NCBI GenBank assembly: GCA_017984135.1
Contig: JAGNZZ010000002.1
Span: 38,282-102,281 of the forward strand
DNA from: Chitinophagales bacterium
Lineage (GTDB): Bacteria; Bacteroidota; Bacteroidia; Chitinophagales; JADIYW01
Direction: 5' to 3'
DNA length: 64,000 bases
The notes under the pieces are model-generated. The model was not told where the DNA came from. It ran no database searches and was given only the letters and a program-made list of their open reading frames with translations. Numbering within the stretch: the stretch's first letter is position 1; each line of letters opens with the position of its first letter. The position numbers and the translations under genes are program-made. This document shows positions 8,537 to 17,724 of the stretch, piece by piece.

Positions 8537-8567
8537 TACAGTGCATGTCTCGAAAATATCCAACGTA

Positions 8568-8590
8568 ATTCGAGTGTTTTACGCTCGAAT
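8568..8590. terminator. hairpin downstream of comM (first of two)
   Basis: ATTCGAGTG and CGCTCGAAT form a 9-bp stem with one G-U pair and a 5-nt loop, 32 nt after the comM stop. No T-run follows directly. Confidence 0.5.
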
Positions 8591-8608
8591 CTTCATTTAG
8601 TTCCTTTT

Positions 8609-8636
8609 GTTGCCGTATGTTTTTGCATACGGCAAC
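8609..8636. terminator. hairpin downstream of comM (second of two)
   Basis: GTTGCCGTATG and CATACGGCAAC form a perfect, unusually GC-rich 11-bp stem with a 6-nt loop. The tail GTTCTTTATAA is only weakly T-rich, so it may be an RNA-stability or processing hairpin rather than a classical terminator. Confidence 0.55.
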
Positions 8637-8693
8637 GTTCTTTATAATTCACAATCGTTGAGTAAATAATATTTTTAATCCATTTGAAGCCAT

Positions 8694-8701
8694 TATTTTT
8701 G
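8694..8701 (+). promoter_or_regulatory. -7 promoter element of the ureohydrolase-like gene
   Basis: TATTTTTG matches TAnnTTTG and ends 15 nt before the ATG of the gene at 8717. Confidence 0.5.
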
Positions 8702-8716
8702 TTATAAAGATATTTT

Positions 8717-9859
8717 ATGTTGAGCGATTTTTTGCAACCTATTGACCCACAATTTCTTCATGAATTTTATTTCCCTAATAAAGAAGTAACAGAATATATT
8801 CACCTATATCAACAAAAACATACATTTGAAAATTATAGCGTGGCATTGCTGGGTGTGGAAGATTATCGTGGCTATATTGACAATAAAGGAACTGAACACG
8901 CTGCTAATGCGGTTCGCAAGCAACTTTATCAATATGCAGCATTTACAAATGGAATTAAATTATTGGATGTTGGTAATATAAAAGCAGGAGAAACTTATGT
9001 AGATACACTCGTGGCTTTGGTAGAAACCTTGCAAGAATTATTTAAACATAATATTATTACGATTATTATTGGAGGTGATGCTGCGTTGGCGTCTGCACAA
9101 TTTAAAGCGCATGAGATTTTCGAAAATCCATTGACGGTTACGCAAGTGGCAGCAAAAGTTATTTGGGATGACAGCGATATGGATATACACAAAACTTACT
9201 TGAAAGATTTCTTTTTAAGTGGATTTTTAAAGCAATATAATTTGGTGGCATATCAATCCTATCTTATGCAAGAAAAACAATTATCATTTTTAAGTAGTAA
9301 AGAACATAATGTGTTACGTGTTGGGAAAATAAGAGAACATATTTTTGAAGCAGAACCTTATTTGAGAGAAGCTTCTATGGTGATGTATAATATAAATGCC
9401 ATTCGACATTCTGATGCACCGGCACAACCAGAGCCATCGCCAAATGGAATGTTTGGTGATGAAGCTTGTGGCGTGGCGCGTTATGCCGGAATGAGTGACC
9501 AATTAATGAGCATGGGAATTTTTGATTTTAATCCGTCATTAGATGTTCAAGCAATTACGGCGAAACAAGTGGCTCAAATGGTTTGGTATTTTATGGAAGG
9601 CGTAAGTTTGAGAAGAAATGATTACCCAATTACGGATGAAAAAGATTTTAGTCAATATATTGTACAAATTGATGATGCAGAAAATGATTTCATTTTCCTG
9701 AAAAGTAAAAAGAGCGATAGATGGTGGATGAAAATTATGTATGATAAATTTGATATACAGAAACATAAACTAATTCCATGTACATATAAAGATTATTTGA
9801 CCGCATTAAACAATGAAATTCCAGAACGTTGGATGCGTGAATGGATACGTGTTTCTTAA
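8717..9859 (+). CDS. ureohydrolase (arginase/formimidoylglutamase)-fold protein, probably not a metal hydrolase
   Basis: The 380-residue protein belongs to the Bacteroidota branch often labelled formimidoylglutamase: ALLGVEDYRG near 43, IIIGGDAALASAQF near 117, the block SDAPAQPEPSPNG then ACGVARYAG near 232-255, and C-terminal KSDRWWMKIM and EIPERWMREW. All three Mn-binding motifs of true ureohydrolases are changed: GGDH is GGDA (Ala122), DAHxD is WDDSDMD (150-156), and SxDxD is YNINAI (224-229). A hydrolytic arginase-type reaction is therefore unlikely. It may be a scaffold or a repurposed enzyme. It sits alone with its own -7 element. Confidence 0.75.
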   Translation: MLSDFLQPIDPQFLHEFYFPNKEVTEYIHLYQQKHTFENYSVALLGVEDYRGYIDNKGTEHAANAVRKQLYQYAAFTNGIKLLDVGNIKAGETYVDTLVALVETLQELFKHNIITIIIGGDAALASAQFKAHEIFENPLTVTQVAAKVIWDDSDMDIHKTYLKDFFLSGFLKQYNLVAYQSYLMQEKQLSFLSSKEHNVLRVGKIREHIFEAEPYLREASMVMYNINAIRHSDAPAQPEPSPNGMFGDEACGVARYAGMSDQLMSMGIFDFNPSLDVQAITAKQVAQMVWYFMEGVSLRRNDYPITDEKDFSQYIVQIDDAENDFIFLKSKKSDRWWMKIMYDKFDIQKHKLIPCTYKDYLTALNNEIPERWMREWIRVS

Positions 9860-9864
9860 AATAT

Positions 9865-10815
9865 TTATTCTTTTACTGCTTTTGCTTCCTCAAGCATAAA
9901 ATATTTGGCTTCATCTATGTTGGAAATAGATGCATAATTTCCACCACCAATTTGGGCTAATTTGCCCAGTTTAGTTTTTACATATTCTGTGGGTTTACCA
10001 AAACAAAAAATAGACAAGGATATGTTATTTTTTAATCCATCTTCAATTGTATTTTGTATTTTTTCATAACTATTTTTGCCAGACGTAAGCAGTCCATCAC
10101 TAGCAAAAATAATACGATTATTGCCTTTGTTTATATATGTTTTTAATGATTTTTTATAGGCAATGGACAATGCGATATTGCCTTCGGTGGTGCTTCCAAA
10201 TTGTATGTTGTCTATTTTCTGTTTTATACTTTTTTTGTCATTTATAAATGTTGCTGCCAATATTTCTTCTACACCTTTTGAAAAAGTTAAAATGGTTAAT
10301 TGGTCGCTTGGTCGTAATTCATCCACTAAATATTTTAATGATTCTTTGAGTAGTGGCAAACGATCCGGTGCATTCATGGAAGATGAAACATCGATTAAAA
10401 ATAATAGATTATTAGTGGCATAACCTTGTAATGTCGGTTTTAATGTATCTTGTTTAATTTCATTTCCAAGTTCATTTTTTAATGCTGTTTTAGGCTTGTT
10501 TTTTTGTTTTAAAGAAAACGAAAAATGTGCATTTTTTGTAACATGAATAAATCCATTTAAAGTATAATAATTTTCAGCATTTATTTGAATGGTATAATCT
10601 CCATCTGGCACTACTACATTTGTTTGAATGGCGTAATTTCCAAGCGAATCTGTGGTGGCAGAAAACTCAACACCATTATAAAAAAAAAGTGTAATAATGG
10701 CGTTGGATATATTTTTCTTACTGTCTTCATCTTTAATATTTCCATTTATTTTCATTCCATCGGCAAAAGTGGCATGGACTAGTAACATAAAAATGAACGT
10801 GTAAAATATTTTCAT
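9865..10815 (-). CDS. exported VWA-domain protein with CarboxypepD_reg-like domain
   Basis: The 316-residue protein has a signal peptide (MKIFYTFIFMLLVHATFA), then a beta-sandwich of carboxypeptidase-regulatory type (about 22-105: ISNAIITLF, TTDSLGNYAI, GDYTIQINAENY), then a von Willebrand A domain (about 136-310). The MIDAS metal site is complete: DVSSSM (DxSxS), the Thr in GSTTEG and the Asp in ASDGL. Such proteins bind ligands through a divalent metal, but the partner here is unknown. It converges on the ureohydrolase-like gene with 5 nt between the stops. Confidence 0.8.
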   Translation of the reverse strand: MKIFYTFIFMLLVHATFADGMKINGNIKDEDSKKNISNAIITLFFYNGVEFSATTDSLGNYAIQTNVVVPDGDYTIQINAENYYTLNGFIHVTKNAHFSFSLKQKNKPKTALKNELGNEIKQDTLKPTLQGYATNNLLFLIDVSSSMNAPDRLPLLKESLKYLVDELRPSDQLTILTFSKGVEEILAATFINDKKSIKQKIDNIQFGSTTEGNIALSIAYKKSLKTYINKGNNRIIFASDGLLTSGKNSYEKIQNTIEDGLKNNISLSIFCFGKPTEYVKTKLGKLAQIGGGNYASISNIDEAKYFMLEEAKAVKE

Positions 10816-10894
10816 GGATAAATTTTACTTCTAAAATACAATTTACTTATCAATTAAACTTTATAACTACAATTTTTGTGCTATTTTTAACGAT

Positions 10895-11641
10895 ATGAAA
10901 AACGTTTGTATTTACATTTTTGTTTTCGTATTCATCGGAACATCGTATGCACAAGATTCTTCGTTTAGAAAAAGTGTGTATAAATTTAGGCTAGGTGTAG
11001 ATATACCAATCGGATTAATTACTGCTGGAACTGGCATCGGTGCATTAATAAAGCATAAAAAAAATAAGCCATTAACCTTGGCCGATGTGTCTAATTTAAA
11101 ACCTACAGACGTCAATAAATTTGACAGATATGCAGTATATCAACATTCAAAAGCAGCGGCTATTACAAGTGATGTGTTTCAATATACGGCAGCTATTAGT
11201 CCTGTTTTTTTATTTATTGATAAAGATATTAGAAAAGATTGGAAAACTGTTTTGCCTATATGGATGGAAACATTTGCTTTGACAACCACCTTAACTTTAT
11301 TTACTAAAGAGATGGTGCGACGAAAAAGACCTTATGTGTATAGTGAAGAAAATTATGGAAATAAATTTGGAAAAAGCGCAACGGCATCTTTCTTTTCTGG
11401 TCATACGTCTATTACAACTGCCAGTACGTATTTTATTGCCATGGTTTATGCAGATTATCATCCTACATCTAAATGGAAACCATTGGTTTGGACAAGTGCG
11501 GCTGTGTTTCCTGTTTTAACCGGTTTGTTACGCGTGAAAGCAGGTAAGCATTATTGGACAGATGTGATTACTGGTTATGCAGTAGGTGCGTTGGTGGGTT
11601 CGCTAACGCCGTTTTTACATCGACGTAATTTTAGAAAATGA
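10895..11641 (+). CDS. PAP2-family phosphatase
   Basis: The 248-residue protein has a signal peptide or first membrane span (MKNVCIYIFVFVFIGTSYAQ) and the three phosphatase motifs of the PAP2 superfamily: KEMVRRKRP (KxxxxxxRP, about 145), SFFSGH (P/F-SGH, about 168) and RVKAGKHYWTD (R-x5-H-x3-D, about 213). These form the vanadate-binding catalytic pocket with a His nucleophile. PAP2 enzymes dephosphorylate lipid phosphates such as undecaprenyl pyrophosphate, phosphatidic acid or lipid A; the substrate cannot be read from sequence. It converges on the SpeE-like gene (stops 2 nt apart). Confidence 0.88.
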   Translation: MKNVCIYIFVFVFIGTSYAQDSSFRKSVYKFRLGVDIPIGLITAGTGIGALIKHKKNKPLTLADVSNLKPTDVNKFDRYAVYQHSKAAAITSDVFQYTAAISPVFLFIDKDIRKDWKTVLPIWMETFALTTTLTLFTKEMVRRKRPYVYSEENYGNKFGKSATASFFSGHTSITTASTYFIAMVYADYHPTSKWKPLVWTSAAVFPVLTGLLRVKAGKHYWTDVITGYAVGALVGSLTPFLHRRNFRK

Positions 11642-11642
11642 T

Positions 11643-12299
11643 TTATTTATTTTGCCATGCGAATAGTTTATTTCCATTGGCATCTATTGAAAAACTATTG
11701 GGAAAAACAGCACTAAATTTTTTCTCAAACTGCATGTTTTCAATTCTATTTTTTTGACTATCATTTATTTTTGAAAATAGGAGATAAGCTTCTTTTGCTG
11801 CTAGATTTTTTAAAGCATTTAAAAAATCTTCTTGCATAAAATCTATTGGTGTTTCATCATCTATAAACACATCAAACAAAATTAAATGATATTGTTGCGA
11901 TTCATTTTTCACAAAATCCATTGCATCACTACAACAATAAGTAACTTTATTTTTTAATTTAGCTTTGGAATATTTTTTTGCTAAATCTAAAATCACAACA
12001 TCGGCATCGACTGCTGTAATTTGCTGAATACTTTTGTTGGATTCTAATAAATCAACCACACTTCCTAGCCCAAAACCAATGACTAAGACAGATGGAATAT
12101 TTTGTTTTTGTGCTTCAATGGCTTCTAATGCTGTTTCAAAAGAGGTGTAATTTTTTCCGAAAGAATAAATAACATTTTTAGTACTTAGTTTGTATTCTCC
12201 ACGATGTATAGATACTTCTACATTGCCACTAAATTGACTATCTACTTTTTCAAGTGGATAGTCAATGATATAGCTAAGTATTTTATGTATTGTTTTCAA
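11643..12299 (-). CDS. spermidine-synthase-fold class I methyltransferase-like protein
   Basis: The 218-residue Rossmann protein resembles the SpeE group: VLVIGFGLGSVVDLL (about 71-85, nucleotide-binding motif I), AVDADVVILDLAKKY (motif II acidic residue), CCSDAMDFV (motif III) and YHLILFDVFID (motif IV). The N-terminal beta-domain of true polyamine synthases is short (VEVSIHRGEYKLSTKNVIYSFGK). The Asp used by aminopropyltransferases falls in DVFID, but substrate residues are not clearly conserved. Polyamine synthesis is therefore uncertain, and a methyltransferase role is equally possible. It lies 15 nt after the large exported-protein gene in the same operon. Confidence 0.65.
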   Translation of the reverse strand: MKTIHKILSYIIDYPLEKVDSQFSGNVEVSIHRGEYKLSTKNVIYSFGKNYTSFETALEAIEAQKQNIPSVLVIGFGLGSVVDLLESNKSIQQITAVDADVVILDLAKKYSKAKLKNKVTYCCSDAMDFVKNESQQYHLILFDVFIDDETPIDFMQEDFLNALKNLAAKEAYLLFSKINDSQKNRIENMQFEKKFSAVFPNSFSIDANGNKLFAWQNK

Positions 12300-12314
12300 A
12301 ATAGATTAAACAAC

Positions 12315-15300
12315 TTATTTTGGTTCTGTAGGTGTTTCTATTGGCGTTTCGGTAGGTGGAGCAATTGGTTTGTTGATATCCGTTCCAACTTTAAAACGAG
12401 CTTTAAAATCTTCCATTCGTATTACAAAATTATCACGCATGCCCAAATCTGCTGGAAGTAATTGGAATAATACTTCTTTTCCTTCTCTATAAATTTTATC
12501 GGCATCTCTTAACAGGAAAAATTCATTTTGTACTTCAGGAATAGATGAAGCTATGCCCATTTGTCCGCGAATGATTTTCAAGAAAATCCAATTGCCGGAA
12601 GCTCCTTGTAGATATATGTTTACAAAATCGCCACCATAGGCATAACCTAATTCTATGTAGGCATCGTATTCTCTTTTAACGATGGTTGAACCAAAGTAGG
12701 CTAAGCTAACTTTCTCTACACTTTTAAAAGATGCATCTTGATCATCCCAATAAAATTTGCTTCCATGAATTAGCATATTATAATCAGAACTACTTGGTAT
12801 GGCCAATGAATCGAAAGCGTACACATTGGCAATAATTCTATTGGATTCTAAGGAATCTTTTGATAATACGGCAATATCTCTAAATATGGATTTATTGCGT
12901 TTGTAGGACACAAATCTAGCTGTACCTTCGCCAGCTAAAAATTTATCGATTATAGTATTTGAAACATAAGGTTGTAATTTAAAATTAACGGCTAAGTCAG
13001 CTGTAATTTCTAATTTTTGGTTGGATGGATTAAAGTTAAATATGCCGACAGAAGTAATTTTGCATGGTTTTATATCTAATCCAAATCCAATTTCTCCTGA
13101 AGCATTTATCGCTTTTGTATTTTCATTATATTTCAAACATGATTTGTAAGAATATGGTGATGTGAATGCAATTTCATCTCCAAACACAATAGTACCTGGT
13201 TCGGTTTTACTAAACTGCATAGAACCTTTTACGTTCATAATGGATGCATCGCTGCTGCTGCGTTTATCTTGTAAGATGGCAGCATAAAATTCCGGTGTAT
13301 TTTTGTCTAACATTAAGCCTACAAATAAATTATTATTTGCTTGATTTAAAATACTATCCATGCTAACAGCTGGTTTTTTAGGGTCAAGTGTTTGTATGTT
13401 TGCAATCCAATCACTAGAGTTATTTGAAATTTCCACCTTTATGGCTCCATCTAAATAGATATCTTTACTTTTAGAATCGAAATCAAAATTTCCTTTATAG
13501 TAGATTTTTTTATCCAATTTAAATTTATCTTCTTCAAGGATAACCGTTTTTGCAAAGGTATAAATCTTGCTTAAGTCTCTTTGGTCTTCCTGTTTTTTTC
13601 CTTTTTTTCCTTTTATTTCTGTTGGAATAATTCCACGATAAGGATTGTGTACATTGATGTCAGAAAGAACAATTTTTTCGGTTGTTGTATTGTCTAATTT
13701 AAAGTAGTAATTACCAGTTCCATTAAAATCATTTCGTCCAATTACATTTACTTCTGCATCTTTTACCGTGTGAAATTCTTTTTCAGCATTAAAGAGGATA
13801 GTTGCATTTTTTAAAGTGCGAACGGTTCCATCTTGTTCAATAAATATTTCGCCTTTATCAGGAATCACTTTAGAGTCAGCCAGGCGTAATTCATTAATTC
13901 CGGCAAAATGAATAGAATTATCAGCTAAATTTAAATCGGCTGCTGCGGTCACAAATTTCAAGGAATCTTTTGTTACATCGGTAGATAGTAAAAAGAATTT
14001 TGAAGAGGAAGAAGCGGCATTCAAAGTGATTTTATTTTTTGCTAAATCAAAATGTAAGAATTTTGGATTGGCAACATATTTAAATGATTCCAAAGGAATG
14101 GTATCATTTTTATTGAGTTCAATATCAGCAATTTTGTTATCTAAATCAAATTTTGCATTTACATCGTTAGATGCTAATAATGAAATGCCATCATCCGTTG
14201 ATAAGTTTAGATTACCATTTTTAGCTTCAAATTTTCTGGCTTTAAACGTAATATCTTCAGATTGTAATTTGGTATGGTTCCAAGATAAGATACCTACACC
14301 ATATAGGTTTTTATTATGCAAAATTAATTTTCCATTAAAATCAGTCGTGTTATTATACATACTGAAGTTTTCATCTTTGCCTTCTGAAATGGTTAATGAA
14401 TCACGTTTTACATTCCAAACAAATGATGATTGGTTAATTCTTGTTTGTGGCATATTGGCTACTTTATCTTCAGTAATGCGCACGCTATCTAAATCAGCAT
14501 ATACGCTATCCATAAAGAAGAAAGAAGTATCTGCATATAATTTTGCTGGACCGAATTCAAACAGTCCTTTTCCCGATAAACCATTGCCATCTAATTTTAA
14601 ATCAGCGATATATTTTCCTTTATTTCCAAATAAATTATAACCTTTTGCACCTGTATTGACATCAATTCCATACGCTTTGTCGTTTTGTAATTTTAGTCCT
14701 GATTTTATGGGTTCAAATATTCCGCCGGAAACTAATTGTCCGTCTAATTGTAATAGTTCGGTGTTGATTTGATTTAAGCTATCTAATTCAAAAGGATATA
14801 CTTGATAGTAGAATTTGTTTTTATCATACTTATCGCCATTAGCACCTTTGTCGTAGGTAATTTTGGAAGTATCTGCACTTGTAAAGTAAGGATATTTTTG
14901 ATTGTTATTAGTGCCAGATTTATTATTGGGTTCTGCTATATGCAAAGTACCTGTAATGTTCTGTAATGGTGTTTTAGAACGTATTAATCGAATGACTCCA
15001 TTTTCATTTGGTTTGTCTGATTCTGGTACGTAAATAACCATTGAATCTACATTTTTCATTTTAAATGCATAATTATCATAATCAAAATCCACTTTTTGTG
15101 CTACGAAATCAAAGTTGCCTACTTGTATTTTTCCGTTTAAAGTCATTACCCGATTTTTGCCAACCCGAACGGTATCATTTGAAGGAATAAACTTAACACC
15201 TGATTTTGTGCTCATATTAATTTCTTCCACTCCATAAATTTCTAACAAGTTTGTTTTGATATTTAATCGTGCATTTAAGTTCCTTTTAAAAGAAGCGAAC

Positions 15301-16889
15301 TTGATGAAGTCATAATCTTGTTTTCCTTTTGCAGATAAGGCTTGGTTGATTAATTTTTCTTTTACTTCAATGATGCGTGTACTTGGATTATAGTTGATGT
15401 AAGCATCTTCCACTAATTTAAAGAAAATATGTTGTGTAGCGCTAAAAGGTGCTCCAGGATTGATATCTAAAGCAATACTTACCGCATCAACATATTTATT
15501 TCCGGTACTTTCATAATAACGATATATTTTATCTATAGGTCCTTGTTCGTTAGCACCTTTGTATTTGTTTTCCAGATTAGGTTGATAATAATTAAAAGAT
15601 TCAAAAATGGCAGGCTTATCACCGGAAAGCGTTATCATGCTAAAGCGCATTATTGTACTGTCTAAATTCCAACGTAATTCATCTGCAAAAAGAAAAAGTT
15701 TATGATAATCGCTGGTAAATGGTTGTTTCGATAATGGTTTCATATCGCGATAGGCTTTTACATCCTTTGTAGCAGAAGCATACGAAAAATTTACGAATGG
15801 ATGGCTGATGGAATTGCTATCTAAATAAATAGTCATGGACGCATCTTCCACACTAATATTTTTAAATTCTTTTAATTGAATTCTATTCGATGTAACACGA
15901 ACTAATTCTTTATTGTTTTTTCCTAAAAGCGTGATGGTAGGCAGAATAGAATCAGAGCCAACGCCAAAAATATCCGTACCGATTAATTCAAAACCAGCTT
16001 TCATTTTTACTTCTTTACTTAATGTATTGAAGTTTACATTATTGCTGTATGAACGAAATTTTGGATATAATCTTTCTTGAGATGTTGCTTGCAATAATTT
16101 ATCCGTGTAAGTGCCTAAAAGTACTTCAGATAAAACAGGCTTAAATGTAAATTTTGCGGAATCAATAATGATATCTGATTTAGCAAAATTTATTTGATGA
16201 TTACCGAATGTTACAAAATTATTTACGGGATCAAATCCTTTGCGTTGCATAAAAATGGAACCACTCTTTCCCAGCCATACGTTTTCTAATGGATAGTAAA
16301 TTCCTTTTTCATTTTTTAAAATTAAGGTATCAACATTTGAAATACCAATTAAATCAGTTGAAGAGAAGCTATAAACAGGTTTGTCGTCTTTGAATTCAAC
16401 GGTATAATCACCGGTTGCTTGCCAAGTGTTCGTGTTGGTATAGTAAATGGCATTTTTTGCATACAAATCATTAAGATAGACAATGTAATTCGTGAATTCT
16501 TTAATATTTCCGGGTTTTGATTTGTCGATTAATGTTTGAAGTATATCAAAATTTTTATCAATAACAAGGGCATTTGTTTTAGTTGTTTCTAATACTAAAA
16601 GTAGATTGGCAAATTGAAAAAACGTTGGATAAGCTGCCGCTTTTTTCACTAACATGGATTGTGTGATGCCTTTTATTTTGAAAAAATAGGTAGATGCTTT
16701 TCCTGATAAAATTGCTTTTGGTAATTTCTCTGACACCTCTTTGCAATCCTCACGTGTACAATGATTTTTCACAAAATCAGCATACATTTTTCCGTAGCCG
16801 GCATTGTCTGCAGGAAATTCTTTTGGATACTGTGCATTTGCGTTGAAAAATAGAACACATATTATGCAAAAGGTAATTATTTTCTTCAT
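12315..16889 (-). CDS. very large (1524 aa) exported protein of unknown function
   Basis: A signal peptide (MKKIITFCIICVLFFNANA-Q) is followed by an alpha-helical part to about residue 150. About 1300 residues of short beta-strand-rich segments then follow, with recurring patterns such as LYGVGILSWN, LSGKGLFEFG, FNGTGNYYF and YKGNFDFD, suggesting a long repetitive beta-structure. The C-terminus is a Pro/Thr/Glu tail (PPTETPIETPTEPK). There is no T9SS sorting domain and no recognised catalytic motif. Similar giant proteins occur in other Bacteroidota, but I know of no function. It lies 10 nt after prmA, within the glmU-like/tpiA/prmA operon. Confidence 0.8.
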   Translation of the reverse strand: MKKIITFCIICVLFFNANAQYPKEFPADNAGYGKMYADFVKNHCTREDCKEVSEKLPKAILSGKASTYFFKIKGITQSMLVKKAAAYPTFFQFANLLLVLETTKTNALVIDKNFDILQTLIDKSKPGNIKEFTNYIVYLNDLYAKNAIYYTNTNTWQATGDYTVEFKDDKPVYSFSSTDLIGISNVDTLILKNEKGIYYPLENVWLGKSGSIFMQRKGFDPVNNFVTFGNHQINFAKSDIIIDSAKFTFKPVLSEVLLGTYTDKLLQATSQERLYPKFRSYSNNVNFNTLSKEVKMKAGFELIGTDIFGVGSDSILPTITLLGKNNKELVRVTSNRIQLKEFKNISVEDASMTIYLDSNSISHPFVNFSYASATKDVKAYRDMKPLSKQPFTSDYHKLFLFADELRWNLDSTIMRFSMITLSGDKPAIFESFNYYQPNLENKYKGANEQGPIDKIYRYYESTGNKYVDAVSIALDINPGAPFSATQHIFFKLVEDAYINYNPSTRIIEVKEKLINQALSAKGKQDYDFIKFASFKRNLNARLNIKTNLLEIYGVEEINMSTKSGVKFIPSNDTVRVGKNRVMTLNGKIQVGNFDFVAQKVDFDYDNYAFKMKNVDSMVIYVPESDKPNENGVIRLIRSKTPLQNITGTLHIAEPNNKSGTNNNQKYPYFTSADTSKITYDKGANGDKYDKNKFYYQVYPFELDSLNQINTELLQLDGQLVSGGIFEPIKSGLKLQNDKAYGIDVNTGAKGYNLFGNKGKYIADLKLDGNGLSGKGLFEFGPAKLYADTSFFFMDSVYADLDSVRITEDKVANMPQTRINQSSFVWNVKRDSLTISEGKDENFSMYNNTTDFNGKLILHNKNLYGVGILSWNHTKLQSEDITFKARKFEAKNGNLNLSTDDGISLLASNDVNAKFDLDNKIADIELNKNDTIPLESFKYVANPKFLHFDLAKNKITLNAASSSSKFFLLSTDVTKDSLKFVTAAADLNLADNSIHFAGINELRLADSKVIPDKGEIFIEQDGTVRTLKNATILFNAEKEFHTVKDAEVNVIGRNDFNGTGNYYFKLDNTTTEKIVLSDINVHNPYRGIIPTEIKGKKGKKQEDQRDLSKIYTFAKTVILEEDKFKLDKKIYYKGNFDFDSKSKDIYLDGAIKVEISNNSSDWIANIQTLDPKKPAVSMDSILNQANNNLFVGLMLDKNTPEFYAAILQDKRSSSDASIMNVKGSMQFSKTEPGTIVFGDEIAFTSPYSYKSCLKYNENTKAINASGEIGFGLDIKPCKITSVGIFNFNPSNQKLEITADLAVNFKLQPYVSNTIIDKFLAGEGTARFVSYKRNKSIFRDIAVLSKDSLESNRIIANVYAFDSLAIPSSSDYNMLIHGSKFYWDDQDASFKSVEKVSLAYFGSTIVKREYDAYIELGYAYGGDFVNIYLQGASGNWIFLKIIRGQMGIASSIPEVQNEFFLLRDADKIYREGKEVLFQLLPADLGMRDNFVIRMEDFKARFKVGTDINKPIAPPTETPIETPTEPK

Positions 16890-16899
16890 ATCAAATTGT

Positions 16900-17724
16900 T
16901 TAACTCTTTTTTTGCAAAACGATACATGTCCATTCCTCTTGAGAGGTCATATAGTTTGCAATTAAATGATGTTTCAATGCTTCCTCTAAAAGTTGTTTAC
17001 TGTCAGCTTGGTAAAAACCTGAAATTAATATATATCCATTGATATTTACAATGGAACTCAAATTGCCCATATTTTCCAGTAAAAAATTCCTATGAATATT
17101 GGCTAAAATGATATCGAATTTTTTATTCTGTACATTTTCTAATGCACCAATTTCAGCATCAATATTTTTGGATTGGTTGAGTGCTATGTTTTCTAAGCAG
17201 TTGGTGTAACACCATTCGTCGTTATCTAAAGCAATGCAATGTTTGGCGCCTAATTTTTCTGCTAAAATGGCTAAAATACCGGTTCCTGAACCACCATCTA
17301 AAACGACTTTGTTTTTAAAATCTAAGGAATGCATGTTACGCATCATCTGCGAAGTGGTAGCATGATGACCAGTGCCAAACGACATTTTAGGTTCAATAAT
17401 TATTTCGTGTACAGTTTTGGAATTTTGTGGATGAAAAGTAGCGCGTACATACACAAAATCATCTATTAAAATGGGATTAAATGAACGTTCCCATTGTTCG
17501 TTCCAATTTTTATTTTCTAAAAAAGAGGTAGTAAAAGTAATATCGTAATTTATACAAATTTCATGTATAAATTCAGCCGCATTTTGTTTTTGAGCGTCAT
17601 TTATGTAGATATCCAATGTGTCATCTTTCTCTTCTATACCTTCCGTTTCCAATTCAAAAAACAAACCTACAAAATCCTCTTTTTCTAAAGAAGTTGGATA
17701 AATTATGGAATAAATATGTATCAT
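16900..17724 (-). CDS. prmA: ribosomal protein L11 methyltransferase
   Basis: The 274-residue protein has PrmA marks in order: NWNEQWERSF (about 86), EPKMSFGTGHHATT (about 118), SAM motif I VLDGGSGTGILAI (about 146) and ILANIHRNFL (about 210). The common forms are GCGTG and NINRN, so Ser and His replace Cys and Asn here, probably tolerated. PrmA trimethylates ribosomal protein L11 at several amines. Its ATG directly abuts the tpiA stop (TAAATG), indicating coupled translation. Confidence 0.92.
   Translation of the reverse strand: MIHIYSIIYPTSLEKEDFVGLFFELETEGIEEKDDTLDIYINDAQKQNAAEFIHEICINYDITFTTSFLENKNWNEQWERSFNPILIDDFVYVRATFHPQNSKTVHEIIIEPKMSFGTGHHATTSQMMRNMHSLDFKNKVVLDGGSGTGILAILAEKLGAKHCIALDNDEWCYTNCLENIALNQSKNIDAEIGALENVQNKKFDIILANIHRNFLLENMGNLSSIVNINGYILISGFYQADSKQLLEEALKHHLIANYMTSQEEWTCIVLQKKS

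Noticed and set aside
11643-12299. Spermidine synthase (speE) as a firm call.
   Set aside because: The N-terminal domain and the substrate-binding residues of true polyamine synthases are not clearly kept, so only the fold is stated.
14026-14640. A 204-codon plus-strand frame inside the 1524-residue gene.
   Set aside because: It is a shadow of the long minus-strand gene, with low-complexity composition and no recognisable domain.
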